Both the position numbers and the translations under genes were made by a program. Of a DNA stretch of 33,995 bases, positions 19,317-27,229 are shown in pieces. Every line of letters begins with the position of its first letter. Position 1 is the first letter of the stretch. The stretch is from Thermoanaerobaculia bacterium (GTDB lineage: Bacteria > Acidobacteriota > Thermoanaerobaculia > Multivoradales > JAIOJS01), in assembly GCA_019911795.1 (NCBI GenBank), contig JAIOJS010000027.1:1-33995 (forward strand), given 5' to 3'. The notes beneath the pieces were generated by a model. That model searched no databases and was not told the DNA's origin. It was given only the letters and a program-made list of their open reading frames with translations.

Positions 19317-21359
19317 CTAGTCAGACGCCTCCGGCGTGGAGCGCAGCGAGTCTCCGACGATCAGGAGGTTCCTGCGTAGATAGCCTTCGTGGCGCGCATC
19401 GGGCGGACTTCCCACCTCGCCTCCCAGGTAGCGGGCGAGCACGGTTTCGGTGAGAAATAGCCACGCGCGACGCAGTCGGGGGTCGACGAAGGAGTGTCCA
19501 GAGTCTGGATCGACGAAGAGGCTAACGTCCTTGCCGAGGTTCTGGAGTTCGGTCGCGTAGTGCTTCACTTCGACGATATCGACCTTGGCGTCCTTCCCCC
19601 CGGCGAGGATCAATAGCGGCCGAGCCGTCTCGGCAAGATGGGCCTCGGGAGACTTCCGCTGCAGTGTTTCGAAGGCCTCGGGCTGCTCACGATCCACGAG
19701 TAGCCTCTCGAGGATCTCGCGCTGCTTCAAGCCGTGCGTCAGGGTGAAGGAGGGATCGATCTGATCGAGCGAGCGCAGAAGGTCGATCGGGGGTGCCGAC
19801 GCGACGCCCACCGCGAAATGCTCGGGAGAAAAGGCGAGGGCACCTAAAACCGAGAAGCCGCCGAAGGAGTGTCCGACGATTCCCACCCGATCACGGTCAC
19901 CCAGGCCCAGGTCGAGGAGCGCGTCGACCCCCTCGATGATGTCCTGATGGACCCGACCGTCGCCGAACTCACCACGAGCCGCCATCACGTGGCGAAGTCC
20001 GTACCCGGTGGAGGCCCGATAGTTGGGCTCGAACACGATGTAGCCACGACTGGCCAAGACCTGACGTAGCCCACTGAAAGTTGGAAGGACCTGGGTCCAA
20101 GGACCCCCGTGTACCAGCGCAACGAGGGGCGCGGTGGCCGGTTCGACGCCGAGGGGAAGCGTCACAAAGCCCGGGATCTCGAGTCCATCGGATGACTCAT
20201 AGGTGACGAAGTGGGTCGGCGACAGGTGGCTCTCGACCAGGGGATTCCCCTGAAGTCGTTCCTCCTCCAGCAAAGGCCGGAGCGTTCCTGCCCGTCGGTC
20301 GAAGAGCCAGTAGCGAGGGTGGTGAACCTGTGGACCTGTCTCCTCCACCAGCCAAAAGGGACCCTGACGGCGAACCCCCACGGACACAGCGGCTCCGGCT
20401 AGCATCGTTTCCAAGCGCGAGAACTCGGCCCGCAGTCGGTCTTCGATCGGATACTGACGAAAGCGGTCGGTGTAGTAGCCGGTGGTCACGGGCGAACCGT
20501 CGATGGGATCTACCGTGACACTGGCCAGGTCGGCGCGACCGGTGGGGTCCTGGTGCAGGAGAACGAGTTGACCACTCTCCAGGTCCAAGCGATAGAGTCC
20601 CTCTAGATCGGCCCCGGCCCGGATCCGCACCACGAGACCACTACCGTCTTCGGTACGCGCCACCGGCTGGCAGGCATCGAGGAAGGCACAGCGCAAGATC
20701 TCCTTCCGCCCAGTGGCTAGCACCTGGGCGACGACCAGGTGGTCCTCGTCAGCCAGAGTCACGAAGGCGATGGTTCCCGCGTCGTCGAAGAGATACCTGA
20801 AGATGGGCGACTCGGCCGTGAAAAGCGATTCCGTCGTACCGTCCACTGCGACTCTGAGCAAGCCAAAGTCACGACGTCCCCTCTTCTCCGCCACCAGAAC
20901 ATGGTGCGGAGAGGCAGGATCGACACCGCGATAGCTCTGCTCCAGGCGCGGATCCAGTTCGAAGACGAAGGTAGGACGCCCCTCGAGGACCGGGAGGAAG
21001 GCGATTCGACCGGGGGTCTCCAGAAAGAGACCCGATCCGTCCGTCGCCCAGGCGATCCCATCCACTCGGCGGGACTCCGTGCGCAGGATGCGCTCTCCCG
21101 ACTGCGGGTCGTAGACCCACACCTCCTGAAGACGATCGCCGCGCAGTAGATAGGCCACCCGGTCTCCTCGCGGTGAGAGCACCACCTCCTGAATCTTGGG
21201 CTTGCGGAAAGCGTGTTCCATGGCAAGTGGCGCGGGCGCCTCGAGCCTTGCGGTACCCCCCAAGGGAGGAGTCAGAGTGGTTCCTGATGCGAATCCGGGG
21301 AGGGCACCCCAGCCGGCCATGACGATCGCTACCCACCAGGGAATGGCGACGCGGCTCAC
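19317..21359 (-). CDS. S9 family peptidase (prolyl oligopeptidase/acylaminoacyl peptidase type), exported
   Basis: VALVHGGPWTQV, GIVGHSFGGFSVLGAL, SGHSFVDPRLRRAW; GTG start at 21359 overlaps the TGA of the permease gene; signal-like VSRVAIPWWVAIVMAGWGALPGFASG. Confidence 0.9.
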   Translation of the reverse strand: MSRVAIPWWVAIVMAGWGALPGFASGTTLTPPLGGTARLEAPAPLAMEHAFRKPKIQEVVLSPRGDRVAYLLRGDRLQEVWVYDPQSGERILRTESRRVDGIAWATDGSGLFLETPGRIAFLPVLEGRPTFVFELDPRLEQSYRGVDPASPHHVLVAEKRGRRDFGLLRVAVDGTTESLFTAESPIFRYLFDDAGTIAFVTLADEDHLVVAQVLATGRKEILRCAFLDACQPVARTEDGSGLVVRIRAGADLEGLYRLDLESGQLVLLHQDPTGRADLASVTVDPIDGSPVTTGYYTDRFRQYPIEDRLRAEFSRLETMLAGAAVSVGVRRQGPFWLVEETGPQVHHPRYWLFDRRAGTLRPLLEEERLQGNPLVESHLSPTHFVTYESSDGLEIPGFVTLPLGVEPATAPLVALVHGGPWTQVLPTFSGLRQVLASRGYIVFEPNYRASTGYGLRHVMAARGEFGDGRVHQDIIEGVDALLDLGLGDRDRVGIVGHSFGGFSVLGALAFSPEHFAVGVASAPPIDLLRSLDQIDPSFTLTHGLKQREILERLLVDREQPEAFETLQRKSPEAHLAETARPLLILAGGKDAKVDIVEVKHYATELQNLGKDVSLFVDPDSGHSFVDPRLRRAWLFLTETVLARYLGGEVGSPPDARHEGYLRRNLLIVGDSLRSTPEASD

Positions 21360-23287
21360 GCCCGCTCCTCCACCGTCCGGACCAGGGCGATCCGAGGCGA
21401 CACCATCTTCGGCATCTTCTCTCGCCGAGGGGTCAGGCAGAGAAAGCTGAGGAAGCCGGGCAGGCCAGTGAGAAGGGCAGCGACCGTCCAACCATGACGC
21501 GCTGCCGTGGGCAGGCGTCGGCGAGTGCTCATCCAGGCGGTTAGGACGGCCGAGACCAGAGCCATCAGGAGTGTAGCCCAGAGCACCTCGGCCGGTAGGC
21601 GCCGATGAATGAGATCGGCCCAGCCAACCCGATGCGCACGGCGAGACGCGATTGCGCCCCAGGTCAGGTCGTAGAGATCGTGGACCAGGGGGGAAGCGAT
21701 AAAGGCCCGGTACCGGTAGAGAGCCGGGAATCCGGCCTCGAGGGAGCGTTGCGCTACCACCGTAGGCGCCATCGTGGGTGGCGCGTCGAGAGCCAGCTCG
21801 ACGACGAACTGTCGGGCATCAGCGTAGCCCTGATCATCCTGCAGTCCATACACAAAGGAGAGCAGGTAGCCGTCGAGTAGTTCGGCCACGGCGATCTGGT
21901 CGAGGTAGCGAGGCGGTCCAGGAAGCGGAACCACCGAGGTAGCGATCCATGGACCGAGTTCCTCCTCGCTGTCCTCGGGCTCGACGAAGTAGAGGGCGCG
22001 GTCACTGACGATCGTATCGAAGGAGCCATGATGCACGAGAGGACTCACCATCGTCTCTCCGATCGGTAACTCGAAGCGAAGTCGAGCCTCCTGCTCTTCG
22101 GGATCGAAGTGATAGACCCGGCGCGGCGTGACTAGATCGTCGCCATCGACGAGCGGAATCTCGACGAACGGCTGAACCTCGGCGAGATTCTCGCTCGGTC
22201 CTCCCTCGGCACCCAACCAACCAACCGCGCGTCCCGAGACCGCCTCCCTGCCGTGGAAGAGCATCTTGTCGTGGGAGAAGGTCCATACCGTGCCCTCCTC
22301 GGCGTCGACTAGTTGTGAGTCGCGGTCGGCGATCATCAGCTGATGACGCACCGCCGTCGGCCGCCGCTGGAACGGGAGGGGAATCGATACTGCCTCGGCG
22401 AGACGAACCTGTCGCCGAAGAAAGGCCGCGTGGTCGGTCGAGGTGAGCGCGAGGCCGTGATCGATCATTTCGGCGGGTTCTGCCGAGAGGTAGCTCACAT
22501 GCTCCAGGGTCCCCTCGGGGAAGTAGTCGTTCCAGCTGTGAACGGCAAAGCTCTTCAACCCATGGAGGCGGACCACGAGACCCGTCTGGTAGACCGTCGT
22601 GGCAAACACCGCACCGACGAGGAGGAAGGCGATCTGAAGGGTCAGGGCATTGGCAGAGAGCGGAAGAACCCCAGACGGATGGGTCGAGAGGTCGGGCTTG
22701 AAGACCGAGTAGGCCAAGTACGAGAGCCACGCGATGACCAGAATCTGCGGCACGAAGATCCACAGGCCCACCGCATGCCAGGTTAGAAAGAAGCTGGGAA
22801 GAACGATGGCCAGCAGCGCGGCCCGAGTGCGACTCAGGGCGATGTAGCAACCAACCAGGTAGAAACTCAAGGAGGTCCCGAAGAGGAAGAACGCCATCAG
22901 ATATTGGCGAGGGTCGACCCACTGAGCAGTGACCGCGTCGGAGAGAGCCGCGACCAGGAGCCAGGGCACGGCGATCACGGCGAAGAGCAGGAGGGCCGCT
23001 CCTCCGGCGATGGCCAGCAGGATCCGCGCGGGCTCCATCGGCCGGTGGATCAGGTAGGTCCAGCGATTGATCTTGCGGTAGGACCCCAGTTGGTACAAGC
23101 CGAAAAGAAGCCCGGTCAGCGCGTAGAGCATCAGCCCAGGCAAGAGCTTTGCCATGGATGGGATGTACAGATCTGAGAAGGTAGAGACAGCGCGCAGGAC
23201 GACCAGATGGAGGATGGCGAAACCGATCGCCAGGTAACGGAAGCGAGTCAGCTCGCTCTTCATGAGTGGCCACATATCGAGCTCCAA
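21356..23287 (-). CDS. ABC-2-type transporter permease with large soluble insertion
   Basis: MWPLMKSELTRFRYLAIGFAILHLVVL... several N-terminal TMs, long soluble region, C-terminal TMs; follows the ABC ATPase gene; true start may be 23275 or 23263. Confidence 0.8.
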   Translation of the reverse strand: MELDMWPLMKSELTRFRYLAIGFAILHLVVLRAVSTFSDLYIPSMAKLLPGLMLYALTGLLFGLYQLGSYRKINRWTYLIHRPMEPARILLAIAGGAALLLFAVIAVPWLLVAALSDAVTAQWVDPRQYLMAFFLFGTSLSFYLVGCYIALSRTRAALLAIVLPSFFLTWHAVGLWIFVPQILVIAWLSYLAYSVFKPDLSTHPSGVLPLSANALTLQIAFLLVGAVFATTVYQTGLVVRLHGLKSFAVHSWNDYFPEGTLEHVSYLSAEPAEMIDHGLALTSTDHAAFLRRQVRLAEAVSIPLPFQRRPTAVRHQLMIADRDSQLVDAEEGTVWTFSHDKMLFHGREAVSGRAVGWLGAEGGPSENLAEVQPFVEIPLVDGDDLVTPRRVYHFDPEEQEARLRFELPIGETMVSPLVHHGSFDTIVSDRALYFVEPEDSEEELGPWIATSVVPLPGPPRYLDQIAVAELLDGYLLSFVYGLQDDQGYADARQFVVELALDAPPTMAPTVVAQRSLEAGFPALYRYRAFIASPLVHDLYDLTWGAIASRRAHRVGWADLIHRRLPAEVLWATLLMALVSAVLTAWMSTRRRLPTAARHGWTVAALLTGLPGFLSFLCLTPRREKMPKMVSPRIALVRTVEERA

Positions 23288-23334
23288 GGGCTTGGTGATG
23301 GAAGAGTTGACGGGTTGATTGTTGTCAGAGAGGA

Positions 23335-24243
23335 CTAGCGACGGGGGGCGTGGTGACCTCGAGTGAGGTAGGCATTGACGGCTCGGTCGAGACCGACGGG
23401 AAGTCGCTGCACTGAAACAGCGCCGAGGCCACGGAGCCGCTCGCCGAGGTCGTCTCCCTGATCGAGTACGACGAGATGGCGTTGACCCTCGATCTCCCGC
23501 GCCTGAAGCAACCCGGGAATCGAGCCGTTGGCCACCCGCGGCGAGAGTCCCTCGGTGACCCAGTAGCTGACTCGTTCACAGAAGTCCTCCGGTGCCGCCA
23601 GGCAGGCAACTTCGCCGCGCTCGAGAATGACCAGATTGTCGGCCACCCGTTCGATCTCGTCCATCTGGTGCGAGCAGTAGACGATCGTGCGCCCCTCCTG
23701 ACCGCCAACAAAGAGAAGACTCTGGAGAAACGCCTGCTTGGCCACCACGTCGAGACCGAGGGTCGGCTCGTCGAGGATGAGGAGTTCCGGTCCCTGGGCC
23801 AGGGCCATGGCCAAACTCGTCCCGGCGCGCTCGCCCCGCGAGAGCTCAGAGATCTTCTGATCGCCGTGGACGTCGAAGTGACCCATCACCTCGCGGTGGA
23901 CGTCATCATCCCACTGCGGATAGAGCCGGCGGTTGAGAGCGACGAGATCCCGGACCTTCATCCACGCCGGAAGCGTGTGCTCCTCGTGCACCAGCCCAAT
24001 GCGGCCGCGAACCTCAGGCGTCAGCTGAGAGCTCTCGACCCCCAAAATGCGGGAACTCCCGGAGGACGGGCTGAGGATCCCCAGAAGGATCCTGAACAGG
24101 GTGGACTTGCCGGCGCCGTTGCTGCCGATCACCGCATGCACACCACCGCGCGGCAGCGACATCGTCAGGTCTCGAAGGGCTTGCTTGCGCCCGAAGGTCT
24201 TGCTCAGGGCGCTGGTTTCGATCACGTAGTCAGACATCATCAT
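23335..24243 (-). CDS. ABC transporter ATP-binding protein
   Basis: Walker A GSNGAGKST, signature-region LSRGERAGTSLAMALA, Walker B ELLILDEPTLGLD, switch His CSHQMDE. Confidence 0.95.
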   Translation of the reverse strand: MMMSDYVIETSALSKTFGRKQALRDLTMSLPRGGVHAVIGSNGAGKSTLFRILLGILSPSSGSSRILGVESSQLTPEVRGRIGLVHEEHTLPAWMKVRDLVALNRRLYPQWDDDVHREVMGHFDVHGDQKISELSRGERAGTSLAMALAQGPELLILDEPTLGLDVVAKQAFLQSLLFVGGQEGRTIVYCSHQMDEIERVADNLVILERGEVACLAAPEDFCERVSYWVTEGLSPRVANGSIPGLLQAREIEGQRHLVVLDQGDDLGERLRGLGAVSVQRLPVGLDRAVNAYLTRGHHAPRR

Positions 24244-24268
24244 TTCGGATTCCTTGAAGACGGTTCAG

Positions 24269-24655
24269 CTAGGAGGACTTCCTGAGGAGCGGCGCCAGCT
24301 CCTTCTCGAGGGCGTCGAGGATCTCGTCCGGTTCGAAACCCAGGGTGATCACGGTGGTCACCAACTGCTGGATCGCCGTGTCGAGACGCCGTCGGCGCTC
24401 CTCGTAACTCAGTTGTTGCCGCGGTTCGCAAACGAAAACGCCCACCCCCTGGCGAGACTCGATGAGTCCCTCTGCCGTGAGAGCGCTGTACGCCTTGGCC
24501 ACGGTGTTGGGATTGACGGTGAGCTGCATGGCGAGCCCTCGGGTGCTCGGTAGCTTGGTCCCAGGAAGGAGCTCTCCCGTCGCGACTTGCATGCGAAAGC
24601 CATCGACGATCTGTTGAAAAACGGGCCGGGAGTCCCCGGTGGTGATCTGGATCAT
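24269..24655 (-). CDS. GntR-family (YtrA-type) transcriptional regulator
   Basis: PVFQQIVDGFRMQVATGELLPGTKLPSTRGLAMQLTVNPNTVAKAYSALTAEGLIESRQGVGVFV; short C-terminal helix region, upstream of ABC genes. Confidence 0.94.
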   Translation of the reverse strand: MIQITTGDSRPVFQQIVDGFRMQVATGELLPGTKLPSTRGLAMQLTVNPNTVAKAYSALTAEGLIESRQGVGVFVCEPRQQLSYEERRRRLDTAIQQLVTTVITLGFEPDEILDALEKELAPLLRKSS

Positions 24656-24700
24656 TGTGATCTGCTCCTCCTCCTGTCATCTTGTCGAGCGCGTACCATC

Positions 24701-24744
24701 TGTACCACGCCACCTAGTACACCATAGGCACAGGGGAGTGTCAA
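24701..24744 (-). promoter_or_regulatory. Predicted sigma70-type promoter with overlapping GntR operator for the gntR-ABC-S9 operon
   Basis: Minus strand: TTGACA (24744-24739), 17-nt spacer, TGTACT (24721-24716); inverted repeat TGTAC (24701-24705) N11 GTACA (24717-24721) overlaps the -10. Confidence 0.65.
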
Positions 24745-24830
24745 GCGGGAACGAACGAGTCCAAGGGAGCGTGAGAACCGGAGGGAATGGAAACGGCACC
24801 CCCGGTTTCTCTGAACGCACGACTATCGTC

Positions 24831-25004
24831 GGACGCAGGACTCCTGTCGGAACGCAGGACTCCGGTCCTGCTCCCCGCTACCGGGTGATAGTTCATCGAG
24901 GGAGGACTGGACCTCTCGGAGCTCACAGACAAATGAAACTCCTTGGCTCCGGCCAGCGAAGAGCAGGATGGGAATCCTGCGTTCCGATGGGAATCCTGCG
25001 TTCC
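24831..25004. repeat. Intergenic imperfect inverted repeat (about 40-bp arms) built of tandem CTGCGTTCC-containing units
   Basis: Arm 24831-24870 reverse-complemented matches 24964-25004 at 34 of 40 positions by eye; right arm contains two 20-bp units (GGGAATCCTGCGTTCCGAT). Confidence 0.75.
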
Positions 25005-25072
25005 GAGGAAGACTGGACCTCCTCGGGGCTCAATAGCCGAACGCCGCTCCAGCGGCCACAACGCCCCGGAAC

Positions 25073-25090
25073 GCCAACGTCCCCGTTGGC
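25073..25090 (-). terminator. Hairpin downstream of the nitronate monooxygenase-like gene
   Basis: GCCAACG-GGGA-CGTTGGC, perfect 7-bp stem 25 nt past the stop codon; no U-tract, so terminator function unproven. Confidence 0.4.
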
Positions 25091-25114
25091 TCTTCGCTCG
25101 CCGAACGCTCCCGT

Positions 25115-26599
25115 TTACGGAGTTGGAAGCGTGGCTGCTTCGACCGTCGAGGCCTCCGACCGGACGGAGGACTCAGCCGCGGCCAAATCAACTCCCATCA
25201 GATGGTCGATGACGTCCGCCGCAGAGTAGGTTCCCCCGTGCAACTCCATCAACTTCTGAGCCAGGGTGTAGTCATCCCCCGAGGTCACGATCGGGATCTC
25301 CCGTCCGCCGCCCTTCAGCGACTGACCGATCGACACCGTCGAGAGCAGACCGTTGCACAGACAGCGCCGCCCCACCGTCTCCTGCTCCTCACCCCCCTTG
25401 GCGATAAAGCTCTTGATCGGTTCGGAAGCACAGCGGAAACCCACCCCGCCGTTCTCTTTGCGGAACGGAGTCCGCAGGTAGCCGAGGTCACAGATGCGGT
25501 CCCGGGACTCGTAGACGGCTTGATCCGCCATCGTTCCTTCCAACTCCACTACCTTGAAGGGAAACCCGGTAGGTGAAGCAAGGGGATCGGTGCGTACCTT
25601 GGGACCTCCCACCGCCGCTCCCGCCAGCAATTCGGCCCGGATCTCGGGGTCGAGTCCCGACTCGCGGCAGAGGGCGAACGTCGTTCCGATCTGGACACCG
25701 TTGCCTCCCAAGGCGAGGACCTCCTCGATCGATGCGCGGTCGGCACAGGCTCCGGCGAGCCAGAACGGTCGTCCCAACTCATGAATCTGGTTGAGGTCGA
25801 CAATATCCCGTGGTCCGTAGATCGGCTCCCCGCGTTCGTCGAGCTGCATCCTTCCGCGAGGCGGCGCGTTGTGGCCTCCTGCCTTCTCGCGCTCGATGAC
25901 AAAACCGTCGACGTGACCGCTCGCCTTGCGCGACAGCATGGTGGCGAGCGATACGGAGGCCACGATGGCGAGGAAGTAGGGCCGATGCACGGGGCGCGGC
26001 CAACCAAACTCGGCGGGATCCAGGGTCAGCTTGAAATCGTCGCCCTTCTGGGCGCCATCGACGGTAATCGACAAAAACGCAGGCCGCCCCTCGGCAAAGG
26101 CATCCATCGCGCCTGGAATCTCGCGCGGGATCCCGGCGCCCATGAGCACGTAGTTGACGCCGGCGAGCATGGCCCCATAGAGAGAGGCCAGGGTCGGAAT
26201 CTGGATCTTCTCGAGGAAGTTGATGCCCACCACACCCTCGTGGCCTTCCTTGGCCAACATCACCTCGACGTAGTTGCCGATCGCCAGGAGCTCCAGGAAG
26301 TCGCGCCGCAAGGGAAACTTCGGCTTGGGAATGAGGGCAAAGGGAGCGTCGGGATCCTTCCCTCCCTCGATGAACCACTTCTCCAGGACCTGCTCCGCCA
26401 CGTCGGGGATCGGGAACTGAGCCATCACCCGACGAGCGTCACCGTCGAGATCACCGAGTTGCAGCCGTCGCACCAGAACAGTGTCCAGCGCCGTCCCCGA
26501 GACCACGCCTAGTTGGCCGGTCTTGGCTACGCTCTGCGCTAACTGCCAGCTCGAGACCGCGACCCCCATCCCGCCCTGAATGATCGTCGGATGCCCCAT
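25115..26599 (-). CDS. Nitronate monooxygenase / PfaD-like FMN-dependent TIM-barrel protein
   Basis: MGHPTIIQGGMGVAVSSWQLAQSVAKTGQLGVVSGTALDTVLVRRLQ..., GVNYVLMGAGIPREIPG, LGGNGVQIGTTFALCRESGL; start at 26599 preceded by AAGGAGAC. Confidence 0.85.
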   Translation of the reverse strand: MGHPTIIQGGMGVAVSSWQLAQSVAKTGQLGVVSGTALDTVLVRRLQLGDLDGDARRVMAQFPIPDVAEQVLEKWFIEGGKDPDAPFALIPKPKFPLRRDFLELLAIGNYVEVMLAKEGHEGVVGINFLEKIQIPTLASLYGAMLAGVNYVLMGAGIPREIPGAMDAFAEGRPAFLSITVDGAQKGDDFKLTLDPAEFGWPRPVHRPYFLAIVASVSLATMLSRKASGHVDGFVIEREKAGGHNAPPRGRMQLDERGEPIYGPRDIVDLNQIHELGRPFWLAGACADRASIEEVLALGGNGVQIGTTFALCRESGLDPEIRAELLAGAAVGGPKVRTDPLASPTGFPFKVVELEGTMADQAVYESRDRICDLGYLRTPFRKENGGVGFRCASEPIKSFIAKGGEEQETVGRRCLCNGLLSTVSIGQSLKGGGREIPIVTSGDDYTLAQKLMELHGGTYSAADVIDHLMGVDLAAAESSVRSEASTVEAATLPTP

Positions 26600-26698
26600 G
26601 ATGTCTCCTTGCCTTGCGTCAATGGACGCAAAACCTGAGTTTGTCAGGCTCCCGCGGTCCACGGGTCACCGAAGCGTCAGAACTTCGTCATGGATCCG

Positions 26699-27184
26699 TC
26701 ACGGCGTCGCGAAGGTCGAACCCTCCTTGCGCTCGGCGTGGCGACGAATCGCCTGCACGATTTCATCCAGCTGCTGCAAGAACCTCGAGCGATCTCGCTG
26801 GGTATTTGGGGCCGGACCCCCGGTAATCGTCCCCGCCTCCCGCAGATCGGCGAGCAGGTCCCTCGTCGCCACCGCGACCCCGATGTTGTCCTCGGTAAAC
26901 GGCTTGCCCGTGGTTCCCAGTACCCGCGCTCCCCGCTCCAGGCAGCGACTCGCCAAGGGGATGTCGGTCGTCACCACGATGTCGTCCGGCGTCACGTGTT
27001 CGACGATCCAGTCGTCGGCGATATCGAGTCCGTCAGCAACCACCTCGAGGCGAATCGTCCGCTCGTGGGGAATCCGCATCCATTGGTTGGCGACAAGTGT
27101 CACCTCTAGGCCGTAGCGGCCAGCTACGCGATAAACCTCCGCCTTGACCGGACAGGCATCGGCGTCGACATAGATGTGCAGCAC
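26699..27184 (-). CDS. yaiI: YaiI/YqxD family protein (UPF0178, DUF188)
   Basis: MLHIYVDADACPVKAEVYRVAGRYGLEVTLVANQWMRIP...VVTTDIPLASRCLERGARVLGTTGKPFTEDNIG. Confidence 0.93.
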   Translation of the reverse strand: MLHIYVDADACPVKAEVYRVAGRYGLEVTLVANQWMRIPHERTIRLEVVADGLDIADDWIVEHVTPDDIVVTTDIPLASRCLERGARVLGTTGKPFTEDNIGVAVATRDLLADLREAGTITGGPAPNTQRDRSRFLQQLDEIVQAIRRHAERKEGSTFATP

Positions 27185-27229
27185 TTCGTCACTTCTCCTT
27201 ACTCCCAGCGCTCCGGCTGGTGTCCGGTT

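Noticed and set aside
22002-23273. 423-aa minus-strand ORF overlapping the ABC permease
   Set aside because: Alternate frame, Arg/Pro/Gly-rich translation with no TM pattern; the other frame encodes a clear membrane protein.
24831-25004. CRISPR array
   Set aside because: Units are about 20 bp, tandem and in inverted pairs, without regularly spaced unique spacers; no cas genes in the window.
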